Notes: a model not told the origin generated them from the letters alone. A stretch of 64,000 bases of DNA from Arthrobacter sp. ERGS1:01 (GCF_001281315.1 NZ_CP012479.1:1240001-1304000); one strand, 5' to 3'. Numbered from the stretch's first letter, positions 50,831 to 60,313 are shown. Numbers and translations: made by a program.

Positions 50831-52237
50831 CTATTTAGCCGTCAACGTGCGGCGCTCGCCGGGGCCAACCGTGAGCGTTGCGGTGACCGGACCGATGAGG
50901 TGCGGGTCCTGGAAACCTGTCCGGGGCCCGGCGAAGACCCGCCACTCAAGGGGACTCCCGGTGCCGTTGTACAGCCACTGAGTGCCCCCGGAAACGCCGA
51001 CGTCGATGGTCCCTGCACCGAACGGAATGTCGAAGGCCTCGAGCCGTTCGACGCCGTGCGGCAGGCTTGTGCGGGTCGTCACCACATTGCCGGCCGCGTT
51101 TGGCTGCACGCCGAGCAGGCCCGAAATGATCTGCGCGACGAGCGTGAAGGACACCTCCGGGTAGGAGCCGTTCAACCCCTGCTGCGGCACAACGTGCGGG
51201 TCGTTGCGGCGGGCGTAGATGTGCCGGATCCAGCGCCAGGCCGTGTTTGCATCACCGTGCCGCAGGAAAAGATCGGGCACATAGGTCAACGCCTCGATAT
51301 TGGCCGGTGCGCCCACGGGGTCCGCGCAGAGCCTGTCGATGTCCGCCAACAACTGCTCCGAGCGTGGATCCCCGGCCAGGAGCCCCTTCATGGGCATGAA
51401 GAAGGTCGTTTCCCTGCCCCATTCGGTGACCGGCTCGCCGTCGACCGTCCAACCGTTGACGACGACGTCGGCCTTTCCGCGGCTCCACGTGTCGCGGAAG
51501 TAAGCGGCCAACTCTTGCCCGGTCCGTTCGAACAGTGCCGCAGCCTCGGGCTCGCCACAGGCCAGCTCCAGGGCGGCGGCATGCAGCGTGGCGGCATATT
51601 GGGCGCCGAACGCATCACCGGCTTCCCGAAAATGTGCCGTGGGATGCTCGTTGTAGCTGGCGGCGCCCTGGAAGATGCCCAGGCCGCTGCCTTCGGCCAC
51701 ACCGTTGGGACGTTGCGTGTCATGGTCGGCGAGGAAGCCGCCGAGCGTATTGCGCCAAAAGTCGCGGTGCTCCAGCAGCAGGGTATCGCCCGTCCACCTG
51801 TACAGCACGTGCACCAGCTCGACCATCTCGAAGATGGCCGGAACCTCGCGCACAAACTCCTGCGGAGAACGGTAATCGATGGCGAGCGGGGTCTCGCCGT
51901 CGAAGTTCAGCGCCCACACCGGCCAGCCGCCGTGTTCGGCGGTGGCCGTTGCCAACAGGGACTTGAGCATGTCCTCGTTCTGGCGCGCCCAGCCGAGCAG
52001 CTGGGCGCCCACCGCCTGGTGGACGAAGTCGCGCTGGTAGTAGCCGCTGCGGTGGGCATAACCCGCCCGGTAGCTTGCGCGGTACGGCACCTGCCGGTAC
52101 GGGCCGGGGTGTGCCTCGGAGACGTCGAGCGGGCCCGTGGCACCGTCGTCGTACACCGACTCGGCCGCCGTGAGCTTGGCCCACTCGAAGATCTCCGTCA
52201 GTTCGGCACTGTCGGATTCAATGCGAACCCCGCTCAT
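50831..52237 (-). CDS. Six-hairpin glycosidase-like protein
   Basis: 468 residues from ATG 52237, overlapping the GH36 stop in an ATGA. Repeated helical hairpins with aromatic and acidic clusters (YHRSGYYQRDFVHQ-like AHRSGYYQRDFVHQAVGAQL near 62-81, PIFEMVELVHVLYRWTGD near 135, WGRETTFFMPMKGLLAGD) and a C-terminal beta part (GTIDVGVSGGTQWLYNGTG). Overall plan of an (alpha/alpha)6 glycosidase, but I cannot name the family. A catalytic acid may be among the Asp/Glu of YYQRDF and HFREAGDAF. Being coupled to an alpha-galactosidase gene, it likely acts on the same oligosaccharide. Confidence 0.6.
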   Translation of the reverse strand: MSGVRIESDSAELTEIFEWAKLTAAESVYDDGATGPLDVSEAHPGPYRQVPYRASYRAGYAHRSGYYQRDFVHQAVGAQLLGWARQNEDMLKSLLATATAEHGGWPVWALNFDGETPLAIDYRSPQEFVREVPAIFEMVELVHVLYRWTGDTLLLEHRDFWRNTLGGFLADHDTQRPNGVAEGSGLGIFQGAASYNEHPTAHFREAGDAFGAQYAATLHAAALELACGEPEAAALFERTGQELAAYFRDTWSRGKADVVVNGWTVDGEPVTEWGRETTFFMPMKGLLAGDPRSEQLLADIDRLCADPVGAPANIEALTYVPDLFLRHGDANTAWRWIRHIYARRNDPHVVPQQGLNGSYPEVSFTLVAQIISGLLGVQPNAAGNVVTTRTSLPHGVERLEAFDIPFGAGTIDVGVSGGTQWLYNGTGSPLEWRVFAGPRTGFQDPHLIGPVTATLTVGPGERRTLTAK

Positions 52238-54378
52238 ACGGCCATAACCTCGATAAGGGCCGCCTCCTGCGGGCGCAGCGTGGGCATGGGCAGGCCAATC
52301 TTCGCCAGGAAGGAGCCCTGGACCACGAGCTCCTCGTTCCACCAGGACGGCTGCCAGCGCGCGGAGATGGTGTCCACGGCGCCATCGATGGTCACCTTGG
52401 TGACACGGTAACGGCGTTCGGGGTCGAGCCCGGCCAGGCGCAGTGCCGGGCCGGGGATGTGCGGCGGCGAGTCGATGGCGGCCAGCGTGACGATGGCGTG
52501 GCTGCGGTCCGCCGAGACGACGCTCTGTGCAATGTGCGCGTGCTCGGTCTCCAGGCGGTGGAGCGTGCCGCGCTCGATCAGCGGGGCGAGCCGCTTGACG
52601 TGCCGGATCCATGCGGTGAGCTCGGCCAGGTCCTCCTCGGACGCCTCGCGCAGATCCCATTCGATCCCGAAGCTGCCCATGAGCGCCGTGATGGCACGGA
52701 AGGTCATGGAGCTGGTACGGCCCGTGACGTGCGCCTTGGCGGCGCCGACATGGGAGCCGAGCAGTTCCGGCGGCATGAGCAGGCTGGTCCAGCGTTGGAT
52801 GCGCTGGCGTTCCAGGGGATCGTTGGAATCCGAGGTCCAAAAGCGGTCCACGTGCTCAACGACGCCCAGATCGATCCGGCCGCCACCGGCAGAGCAAGAC
52901 TCAATCTCCAGCCAGGGGCAGGCAGCCTTGATCTCGTCGAAGAGGCGGTACGTTGCAAGGGTCTGTTCATGCACGCCCGCGACGCCGGTGGTGCGGTTGA
53001 CGGGCTCCACCAGGTCACGGTTGTGGTCCCACTTGATGTAGTCGATGCGGTGCGCCGTGACGACCTCGACGATCCGGTCGCGCAGGTAGGCGAAAGCCTC
53101 CGGGTGCGCCGTGTTGACCACCAGCTGCTGGCGGGCCAGGGGAGCGTTGCGGTGCTGGGGTCCGAGGATCCAGTCCGGGTGGTTGCGGGCCATCTCCGAA
53201 TCGGGGTTGACCATCTCGGGTTCAAACCAGATGCCGAACTGCATGCCAAGGGAGCGCACGTGGTCAACCAGCGGGGCCAGCCCGTTTTCCCAGACGGTGG
53301 GGTCGATGATCCAGTCACCCAGGCCGGCGCGGTCGTGGCGGCGGCCCAGGAACCAGCCGTCGTCGAGCACAAAGCGTTCGACGCCGACCCTCGCGGCCAG
53401 GTCTGCGAGCTCCACCAGGGGCGGCAGGGAGTGGTCAAAATAGACGGCTTCCCAGGTGTTCAGGGTGATGGGGCGGCCCACCGGGGGATGCTCCGGCCGG
53501 GCGCGCAGCATGGTGTGGATGCGGCCGGAGACCGCGTCGAGGCCCTCGCCGTAGCTGGCATAGAGCCAGGGACTGGAGTATTCCGCGCCCGGGGCCAGGG
53601 CGATCTCGCCGGAGTGCAGCAGCTCGCCGGCGCCCAGGAAGGTGCGTCCGCCGTTGGTGCGCTCGGCCCAGACGCGCTGGTTGCCGGACCAGGCGTTGTG
53701 GATGGCCCACACTTCGCCGCGGGCAAAGTCGAAACCCGGGGTGCCCGCGAACAATAGGGTTGCGGCGTCCGGGCCGGTGCGCCCGCGCCGGTTTTCGCGC
53801 AGGTGGGTCCCGTCAACCAGTGAACGGCGCTGCGGACGGCGCTCGCCGTTATGACGACCGGAAAGATCCAGCAATTCCGTGGCCCGGCCCGGGATGGGCA
53901 GCGCGAGATCCAGGCCCTCCAAGCGGTACTCGGTGGCGCCGTCGTTGGTCACAGTGGCGCGGATGCGCAGCAAGCCGCTGGGCAGCAGCTCGATTTCGAG
54001 GGTGACGCCGAGCAGGCCCGACACATCGAGGCCTCGGGCGATGAGCCGTTGACCTGTTCCCGGATCACCCGCAGGAGTATAGTGATATGTGACATTGCAC
54101 ATATCCGCGAAGGACCCCTGGCCGTCGCGGTGGCCTGCGATGCCGGGGAAGCCCATCCAACCCTGCCTGGCCTCCGGCAGGACGCCAATGGGGAGCGGGA
54201 CATCCGGCTCACTTGTGGCGCGTACCGGCATGGTATCGGCCAGGATTCGCGCCTTGCTTGCGTCATCCAGGTGTCCCAATTCGGCACCCCAATAGGCCAC
54301 GACGGGTAGTGAATCGGATTTGGTCACGACGATGACACTCACTCCGGCGCAGGTCATATGTACAAGCGAGGACTCCAT
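52234..54378 (-). CDS. Alpha-galactosidase, glycoside hydrolase family 36
   Basis: 714 residues from ATG 54378, with AAAGGAG before it. N-terminal beta-sandwich to about residue 290, then a TIM barrel with FVLDDGWFLGRRHD, GIWFEPEMVNPDSEMARNHP, nucleophile Asp451 in IKWDHNRD and acid/base Asp517 in WTSDSNDPLERQRIQ. SCSAGGGRID between them is the family's substrate-binding loop. Removes terminal alpha-galactose from raffinose- or melibiose-like sugars in the cytoplasm (no signal). Divergent from the ABC importer; the dyad at 54397 lies 19 bp upstream of the start. Confidence 0.92.
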   Translation of the reverse strand: MESSLVHMTCAGVSVIVVTKSDSLPVVAYWGAELGHLDDASKARILADTMPVRATSEPDVPLPIGVLPEARQGWMGFPGIAGHRDGQGSFADMCNVTYHYTPAGDPGTGQRLIARGLDVSGLLGVTLEIELLPSGLLRIRATVTNDGATEYRLEGLDLALPIPGRATELLDLSGRHNGERRPQRRSLVDGTHLRENRRGRTGPDAATLLFAGTPGFDFARGEVWAIHNAWSGNQRVWAERTNGGRTFLGAGELLHSGEIALAPGAEYSSPWLYASYGEGLDAVSGRIHTMLRARPEHPPVGRPITLNTWEAVYFDHSLPPLVELADLAARVGVERFVLDDGWFLGRRHDRAGLGDWIIDPTVWENGLAPLVDHVRSLGMQFGIWFEPEMVNPDSEMARNHPDWILGPQHRNAPLARQQLVVNTAHPEAFAYLRDRIVEVVTAHRIDYIKWDHNRDLVEPVNRTTGVAGVHEQTLATYRLFDEIKAACPWLEIESCSAGGGRIDLGVVEHVDRFWTSDSNDPLERQRIQRWTSLLMPPELLGSHVGAAKAHVTGRTSSMTFRAITALMGSFGIEWDLREASEEDLAELTAWIRHVKRLAPLIERGTLHRLETEHAHIAQSVVSADRSHAIVTLAAIDSPPHIPGPALRLAGLDPERRYRVTKVTIDGAVDTISARWQPSWWNEELVVQGSFLAKIGLPMPTLRPQEAALIEVMAV

Positions 54379-54396
54379 TTTGCTCCTTTGTAATTT

Positions 54397-54413
54397 TGCA
54401 GAAATTGTCTGCA
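54397..54413. promoter_or_regulatory. Candidate LacI operator between GH36 and the ABC importer
   Basis: TGCAGA-N5-TCTGCA, a perfect 6-bp dyad in the 105-bp divergent gap, followed by an AT-rich stretch GCATATATACTAGTACC suited to promoters. Position fits control of both directions by the LacI protein at 49741. Confidence 0.5.
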
Positions 54414-54483
54414 TATATACTAGTACCATGTTACTGTCGTGTGACCACACTCACTGAGACTCACTTTGAAAGGACTGTGAACA

Positions 54484-55827
54484 ATGAAGTTCTCCACAAC
54501 AAACCTCGGACGCCGCGAGGTGCTCACGGCTTTTGCCGCCGCTTCCGCGCTGACGCTCGTTGGCTGCGGGACCCAAACCGGCAAGCCTGCCGCTGACGGA
54601 AAAATCGGCGGCAAGATTACCGTCTGGACCTGGAATGCCCCGGGCAGCGGCCTGAAGGCTGCCATCCCGGCTTTCCAAAAGCTGCACCCCGGCGTTGAGA
54701 TCGACGTCCAGGACGTTGGCAATCCCGCCATCTGGGACAAGATCACCACCGGCATGGCCGCCGGCGGCAGCGGCCTGGCCGATGTCCTGAACATCGGCAT
54801 CGACTACATGGGCAACTATGTGGAGAAATTCCCCAAGCAGCTGCTCGACCTGCGCGACGTGGGCGCGGACAAGCTCGCCGCCCAGTTCCCCGCCGGTGCA
54901 TGGAAGAGCGGCAGCGGCCCTAAGGGCCAGGTCTTCGGCATTCCCTACGAGGTCAATGCGGCCGGGTTCTTCTTCCGCAATGACCTGTTCAAGCAGGCCG
55001 GCATCGACTACGCCGGAATCAAGACCTGGGACGATCTGCTCGCGGCCGGCGTCACCCTCAAGGCGAAGACCGGAGCATCCCTGTTCAGCATGGACAAGGC
55101 CGGCACGGTCGCCGACTCCGCTGGCCTCTTCGAACTGCTCATGGGCTTGCAGGGCGCGTTCTACTTCAACGCCGCCGGTGAAATCACCATGAACGGTGCT
55201 GAAGGCGTGCAGGCACTGGGGATCATCAAGAAGGCCAATGACCTTGGCCTTATCCAGGACGTCCCCGGCAGCTGGGACAACTTGCTGATCACCCTCCGCG
55301 GTGAGCGCAAGGTGGCCACCACCGCATCCGGCGGCTGGCTGACCGGCGTCATGGAGCAGGAAGCCCCCGCCATGGCCGGCAAGTGGAGCGTCAGCCTGCC
55401 TCCCGCCGTCACGCCCGGCGGCCTGACCGGCGCCGTCAACGGCGGCACCTACCTCTCGGTACCGACGTCGAGCAACAACCAGGCGACGGCATGGGCCTTC
55501 ATCAACTTCGCGCTCGGCACCCTGGAAGGCCAAAAGCTGGCCTACGCAGGCGGTGGCATGTTCCCCGGCTTCAAGCCGATGCTTGAGTCGGACGGCTTTG
55601 CCGCCCCCAGCAAGTACTTCAGCGGGGAGAAGGTAAACCAGATCTTCATCGATGAACTGAACCAGAACACCCCCGCGGTGAACTACACGAGCGACTACGC
55701 GCGGGCCCTCAAGGCCTACGTCGACGCGCAGACGCGCATCCTCCTCAAGGGCGATGACCCGAAGGCGGCGCTCACCGACGCCGCCAACCAGGTCGCCCAG
55801 CAGACCGGCCGCAAGCTCGCTGCCTAG
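54484..55827 (+). CDS. Sugar ABC transporter substrate-binding lipoprotein
   Basis: 447 residues. Leader with GRREVLTAFAAASALTLVGC, lipobox LVGC putting the lipid on Cys28. Mature part has the usual family-1 order (GGKITVWTWNAPGSGLKAAI, AGGSGLADVLNIGIDYMG, GIPYEVNAAGFFFRNDLFKQ, AWAFINFALGTLEGQKLAY). External binding partner of the two permeases downstream; ligand expected to be an alpha-galactoside given the GH36 enzymes on both sides. A strong hairpin follows the gene. Confidence 0.9.
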   Translation: MKFSTTNLGRREVLTAFAAASALTLVGCGTQTGKPAADGKIGGKITVWTWNAPGSGLKAAIPAFQKLHPGVEIDVQDVGNPAIWDKITTGMAAGGSGLADVLNIGIDYMGNYVEKFPKQLLDLRDVGADKLAAQFPAGAWKSGSGPKGQVFGIPYEVNAAGFFFRNDLFKQAGIDYAGIKTWDDLLAAGVTLKAKTGASLFSMDKAGTVADSAGLFELLMGLQGAFYFNAAGEITMNGAEGVQALGIIKKANDLGLIQDVPGSWDNLLITLRGERKVATTASGGWLTGVMEQEAPAMAGKWSVSLPPAVTPGGLTGAVNGGTYLSVPTSSNNQATAWAFINFALGTLEGQKLAYAGGGMFPGFKPMLESDGFAAPSKYFSGEKVNQIFIDELNQNTPAVNYTSDYARALKAYVDAQTRILLKGDDPKAALTDAANQVAQQTGRKLAA

Positions 55828-55841
55828 TAGCAGTCGAACCA

Positions 55842-55870
55842 GGGTGCGCCGGCCACTGGCCGGCGCACCC
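55842..55870 (+). terminator. Intercistronic hairpin after the substrate-binding protein gene
   Basis: A perfect 13-bp stem GGGTGCGCCGGCC/GGCCGGCGCACCC with loop ACT, 14 bp after the stop and 18 bp before the permease start. Such structures usually raise the ratio of binding protein to permease by stabilising the upstream mRNA or by partial termination. Confidence 0.7.
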
Positions 55871-55887
55871 ATGAAAAGGCACTCACC

Positions 55888-56820
55888 ATGAATTCAACGC
55901 TCCAAATCACGGCGCCGGTAAAGGCCGAGGAGGCTCCTGCGCCGCGGCGCCGGCGGTCTTCGGTCGGCTACCCCCGCATCACCCCGTACCTGTTCCTGCT
56001 ACCGATGATCGTGCTGTTCGTCGGGTTCAAGCTGTACCCCTACATCTCCGCATTCTGGCTGAGCCTGACCAAGAATGTTGGCGGCGACATCGAGTTCGCC
56101 GGCATGGACAACTACCTCCGGCTCCTGCAGGACCCGCTGTTCTACACAGCGCTCCGCAACACGGGGATCATCCTCCTTGTACAAGTGCCGATCATGCTGG
56201 TGCTTGCGATCGTGCTGGCTGTTGCCTTCAACTCGATCCTGCTGAAGTTCCGCTCGTTCTGGCGCACCGCCTACTTCGTGCCCATCGTCATGGGACTTGT
56301 CGCATACGGAATCCTGTTCCGGGCGCTGTTCAACACGAACGAGGGGTTCGTCAACTACCTCATCAGTTTCATCGGCATGGGCCCGATCCCGTGGCTCGCC
56401 GATCCGCTGTGGGCGAAGGTCTCGATCGTCATCGCGATGACCTGGCACTACACCGGCCAGAACGCCATCATCTACCTTGCCCAGATGCAATCGATTGGCG
56501 GCGAGCTCTACGAGGCTGCCCATGTTGACGGTGCAAGCGCATTCCAACGCTTCTGGCATGTGACCTTGCCGGGCCTGCGTCCGGCGATCGTGCTCACGGT
56601 CATCCTTTCCACGATCGGGACCCTGCAACTCTTCGATGAACCGTATGTGCTGACCAACGGCGGGCCGGACAACGCGACCCTCACGGTGGGCATGTACCTG
56701 TACCAAAACGGTTTCAAGTACTTCGACTTCGGCTATGCCTCCGCAATCGGCTACGCCCTGACCATCATCATCGGCGTGATCTCGCTGATCCAGCTGCGCT
56801 TGTTCAAGGAGAAATCCTAA
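55888..56820 (+). CDS. Sugar ABC transporter permease (MalF-like)
   Basis: 310 residues. Six membrane segments, starting with YLFLLPMIVLFVGFKLYPY near residue 33. EAA loop GELYEAAHVDGASAFQRFWH near residue 204-223. The stop and the next start share an A (TAATG), so the two permeases are translationally coupled. Confidence 0.92.
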   Translation: MNSTLQITAPVKAEEAPAPRRRRSSVGYPRITPYLFLLPMIVLFVGFKLYPYISAFWLSLTKNVGGDIEFAGMDNYLRLLQDPLFYTALRNTGIILLVQVPIMLVLAIVLAVAFNSILLKFRSFWRTAYFVPIVMGLVAYGILFRALFNTNEGFVNYLISFIGMGPIPWLADPLWAKVSIVIAMTWHYTGQNAIIYLAQMQSIGGELYEAAHVDGASAFQRFWHVTLPGLRPAIVLTVILSTIGTLQLFDEPYVLTNGGPDNATLTVGMYLYQNGFKYFDFGYASAIGYALTIIIGVISLIQLRLFKEKS

Positions 56821-57665
56821 TGTCCGACATCAACATTGTGGCGCGGAAGAAGCCCGGACGCTCACTGGTGCTGACCACCGTCATTGCCGCCGGTGCGGTG
56901 CTGATGATCCTCCCGTTCTATTGGCTGCTGATCGCCACCACCTACGGTGCGCATGACATCTTCTCCACGCCGCCGCACTTCCTGCCCGGCCCGGCCTTTG
57001 TCGAGAACTTTGTGGGCCTTTTCCGGGACACCCTCTTTGGGCGCTCCATGGTCAACTCGATCCTCGTCTCGACCACCTACACGGCCCTGGGGCTCATTGT
57101 GTGCACGGCAGCGGGATACGCCTTTGCAAAGTTCAAGTTCCGCGGTCAAACGATCATGTTTGGTACTTTGCTGGTGACGCTGGCACTGCCCTCGCAGGTG
57201 ACCCTGGTCCCGCTGTTCCAGATCATGGTCTCGCTCGGCTGGCTCGACAGCTACCAGGCACTGATCCTGCCGAACCTCGCACTGCCGTTCGGCATCTTCC
57301 TGATGCGCCAGACCATGTACGCCATTCCGGATGAGATGATCCAGGCTGCACGGATCGACGGCGCAGGCGAGTTTAAGGTCTTCAGCCGGATCGTGCTTCC
57401 CACGGTTCGCCCCGCGCTGTCGGCACTGGCGATCTTCCTGTTCCTGGCCCAGTGGAACGACTTCGTCTACCCGCTCGTGGTGCTGCGCTCACCCGAGTCC
57501 TACACCGTGCCCGTTGCCCTCGCCTCGCTCCAGGGCATTGGCACCACCGATTACGGACAACTCTTGATGGGCACCATGCTCTCCATGCTGCCGGTCCTGA
57601 TCCTCTTCCTCTTTCTCCAACGTCAATTCGTCGCGGGCATCCTGGCCGGCGCCGTGAAGCAATAA
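56820..57665 (+). CDS. Sugar ABC transporter permease (MalG-like)
   Basis: 281 residues, six membrane segments (first LVLTTVIAAGAVLMILPFYW near 15-34). EAA loop PDEMIQAARIDGAGEFKVFS near 168-187. Pairs with the preceding permease. As in the other locus, no ATP-binding subunit is present. Confidence 0.92.
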   Translation: MSDINIVARKKPGRSLVLTTVIAAGAVLMILPFYWLLIATTYGAHDIFSTPPHFLPGPAFVENFVGLFRDTLFGRSMVNSILVSTTYTALGLIVCTAAGYAFAKFKFRGQTIMFGTLLVTLALPSQVTLVPLFQIMVSLGWLDSYQALILPNLALPFGIFLMRQTMYAIPDEMIQAARIDGAGEFKVFSRIVLPTVRPALSALAIFLFLAQWNDFVYPLVVLRSPESYTVPVALASLQGIGTTDYGQLLMGTMLSMLPVLILFLFLQRQFVAGILAGAVKQ

Positions 57666-57674
57666 GGAATCACC

Positions 57675-59399
57675 GTGCTACTTGAAGACCATCAGCTCTT
57701 GTCCGTGCAGTGGACGGAGCTCACGCGAGGCATCAAATTCGGTGTTGGGGGCGGCTGCCTGGTTGAGGGCGTCGAACGCCGCGGCCCCGTCGACATCATC
57801 ACCGTGAGCATTGCCGCCGGGGGACAGATCGTCCTTGAGGCACCCCTGGGCAACGCCACCGCCTACTGGCACCCGGGCTTCGACCCGGGCGACTGCCTGC
57901 CGGCCGACTGGAAGGGCCGCATTGGTTTCAGTGCCGTGCGCTCGGCGCCGATCGGAGTCCTCTGCGACGCTGACGGCCGGAGCACCTTCGCGTTCGCCTT
58001 CGACTGCCTGACCCAGGAAGGCGAGCTTGAATTCGGCGCCTCCGAGGAAGCCAAGACGTTCGTTGCGCGCCTGGGCATCGGCGAAAGCCTGGCCTCGGCA
58101 CGCTCGATCGTCAGGCTCGCCGTGGTTGCGCCCGAGACGGGCTACGTCGAGGCGATCCGCGAGCTTTCCGCGATCCTGCACGACGGCATTTCAGGCCGGG
58201 CCCCGGCGGAGATCGCCCTCGAACCGGTCTACTCCACCTGGTACGCCTACTCGCAGCAAATCTCGCACGATATCGTTATGGGCAATGCCGAGGCGGCCCG
58301 CTCCATCGGCTGCAAATCCGTGTTCATCGACGACGGCTGGCAAAAGTTCGGCGACGGCCGCTGGTATGCCGGGTGCGGCGACTGGGTTCCCGACACCGCC
58401 AAGTTCGACGACCTTCGCGGCACGGTGTCCGAGCTCCGGACAGCGGGCCTGGAAACCGTCATGTGGGTTGCCCCGTTCCTGGTGGGCGAGCAGAGCGCGG
58501 CCTACGCGGACCTCACCCCCTACATGGGCCACTACTCCGAGACGCTGCGGACCTGGGTCCTTGACCCGCGCCACCGCGAGGTGCGCGACCACCTCGTTGC
58601 CCTGTGCACGCGGCTGATGACCGACTACGCCCTGGACGGGCTGAAGATCGACTTCCTGAACAACGTGATGGTCTACGCCGGCACCCCGTCCGGTGGCGAC
58701 GTGGCCGACGTCGGCGACGCCATGACACTGGTGCTCGGCGAGATCGCCAAGGCCGTTGACAATGCGCGCCCCGGCGCGCTCATCGAGTTCCGGCAGCCCT
58801 ACATCTCCCCGGCCGTGGCACCGTTTGCCGACGTCATCCGGGCAAATGATTGCCCGGCCGACGCCGACCAGAACCGCCGCTCGACGATCAACCTGCGGCT
58901 GCTCGCCATCGACCAGATCGTCCACTCCGACCCCGTCATGTGGGATCCCACGGCGCCCGTGGAGACTGTGTCCCGGCAGCTGCTCAATGCGTTCTTTTCG
59001 GTGCCGCAGATTTCGATGCCGATGGACAGCCTCCCGGACGCCCACCAGACGAGGGTCACCGAGCTGTTGACCGAATGGCGCTCCTTGCGCGAGGTACTGC
59101 TGAATGGCGAGCTGTGTGTTGGGCTGCCGAACGAGGGCTACCCCGTGGTGTCCGCACGGCTGGGTTCGACCCTGGTGGTTGCCGCCTATCAGCCGCGGCA
59201 CCTCGACCTGGACCTGGAGGGGATCGGCGAACTCGTCATCTTGAACTCGACGGCGTCCCAGGCCCTGCCGTACACGGCGGTCGGCGCAGCCCTTCCCGGG
59301 GCCTCGCTGATCGCTGACGGCGATGACCACGATGGAAGCGAACGTGGCTTTGTCGATGTCACTCCGTGGGGAATTACCCGGGTTCCGCTCGACAAGTAG
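57675..59399 (+). CDS. GH36-clan (GH-D) alpha-galactosidase-like glycosidase
   Basis: 574 residues from GTG 57675 after AAGGAA. A beta N-domain (to about 170) is followed by a barrel with EPVYSTWYAYSQQISHDIV, CKSVFIDDGWQKFGDG, nucleophile Asp326 in DGLKIDFLNN and acid/base Asp392 in VIRANDCPADADQNR. Shorter and quite different from the GH36 enzyme at 52234, so probably with another linkage or chain-length preference; alpha-N-acetylgalactosaminidase-like or raffinose-synthase-like relatives are alternatives. Last gene of the ABC operon, with a bidirectional terminator behind it. Confidence 0.8.
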   Translation: MLLEDHQLLSVQWTELTRGIKFGVGGGCLVEGVERRGPVDIITVSIAAGGQIVLEAPLGNATAYWHPGFDPGDCLPADWKGRIGFSAVRSAPIGVLCDADGRSTFAFAFDCLTQEGELEFGASEEAKTFVARLGIGESLASARSIVRLAVVAPETGYVEAIRELSAILHDGISGRAPAEIALEPVYSTWYAYSQQISHDIVMGNAEAARSIGCKSVFIDDGWQKFGDGRWYAGCGDWVPDTAKFDDLRGTVSELRTAGLETVMWVAPFLVGEQSAAYADLTPYMGHYSETLRTWVLDPRHREVRDHLVALCTRLMTDYALDGLKIDFLNNVMVYAGTPSGGDVADVGDAMTLVLGEIAKAVDNARPGALIEFRQPYISPAVAPFADVIRANDCPADADQNRRSTINLRLLAIDQIVHSDPVMWDPTAPVETVSRQLLNAFFSVPQISMPMDSLPDAHQTRVTELLTEWRSLREVLLNGELCVGLPNEGYPVVSARLGSTLVVAAYQPRHLDLDLEGIGELVILNSTASQALPYTAVGAALPGASLIADGDDHDGSERGFVDVTPWGITRVPLDK

Positions 59400-59410
59400 C
59401 CCGGAGTCAT

Positions 59411-59441
59411 CGGTGCGGGTGCCGCGATGGCATCCGCACCG
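59411..59441. terminator. Bidirectional terminator between converging genes
   Basis: A 13-bp stem CGGTGCGGGTGCC/GGCATCCGCACCG (one wobble) with loop GCGAT, followed by GTTTCGTT on the plus strand. It separates the GH36-clan gene from the converging araC. Confidence 0.75.
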
Positions 59442-59455
59442 GTTTCGTTAATGCC

Positions 59456-60313
59456 TCAGCCCTTGCCCAGTGCGCGGTAGCGCAGCGCCGTTGTGCCGTG
59501 CACGCGGCGGAACTGCCGGGAGAAGTAGAACGCATCCGGGTAGCCCACCTCCGCGGCGATCCGCGCGACAGGCAGTTCGGTGGTGTCGAGTAGCTCCCGG
59601 GCCCGGGCCATCCGCAACTGGGTCTGGTATTGCAGCACGGAGGTCCCCACCTGCTTGCGGAACAGGGCGGCGAAGTGGGAGGTGCTCAGGCGCGCCAGCG
59701 TGGCGAGTTCGGTGACGCTGGTGCGTTCGGCCAGGTGAGACTGCAGGTATTCCCTGGCCCGGTCCACAACCCCGTCCGGGGTTCCCGCACTGTCTGCGGA
59801 GGTTGAAATCACGGCTAGGAAATGCCATGCGGCCGCGGCGGCGGCAAACAGGCTTGCCTGGCTTTCATCGCACCCCATCTGTTCGACGATCTCCTCGATG
59901 AGCGTCACCGCGCGGACCTGTTCGGCGGGCGTGTGCACCGGTGCGGGACTTGCAGCCGGCAGCAAATCCGGAAGTTCGCTGCCGTCCAGGTGCATCCACC
60001 ACAGGGTCCATGGATCGTCCAGTTTGCTCCAGTAGGAATGCGGGGTCTCCGGCGGAATCACTACCGCCTGGCCGGCCCGCACCGTGTGCTCGATGCCGCC
60101 CACGGTGCACCAGCCGCTGCCGCCCGTGCATACCAGGATAACCGCCTCCCGGATGGGCTTTTCGCGCAGGATGCCGTGGGCTTTGGCGCGCGGGAAGTAG
60201 CCGGAATCGGTCACCAGCAAGGACCGCGTGCCGGGGCGTGAAAGCGCTGCGCGGACCAGGGGGCGGGGGAGTACGTGCAGGCGCTGGCCCGGGAACCCTT
60301 CTTCAACCGTCAT
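59456..60313 (-). CDS. AraC-family regulator
   Basis: 285 residues from ATG 60313 (ATG 60337 would add eight). N-terminal cupin-like sugar-sensing part: AVILVCTGGSGWCTVGGIEH, AGQAVVIPPETPHSYWS, TLWWMHLDG. Two C-terminal helix-turn-helix units: VTELATLARLSTSHFAALFR and PVARIAAEVGYPDAFYFSRQ. Divergent from the DUF5107 gene with about 90 bp between starts, so it likely activates that gene and perhaps the mutarotase-like gene behind it. Inducer probably a galactose-containing sugar. Confidence 0.88.
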   Translation of the reverse strand: MTVEEGFPGQRLHVLPRPLVRAALSRPGTRSLLVTDSGYFPRAKAHGILREKPIREAVILVCTGGSGWCTVGGIEHTVRAGQAVVIPPETPHSYWSKLDDPWTLWWMHLDGSELPDLLPAASPAPVHTPAEQVRAVTLIEEIVEQMGCDESQASLFAAAAAAWHFLAVISTSADSAGTPDGVVDRAREYLQSHLAERTSVTELATLARLSTSHFAALFRKQVGTSVLQYQTQLRMARARELLDTTELPVARIAAEVGYPDAFYFSRQFRRVHGTTALRYRALGKG

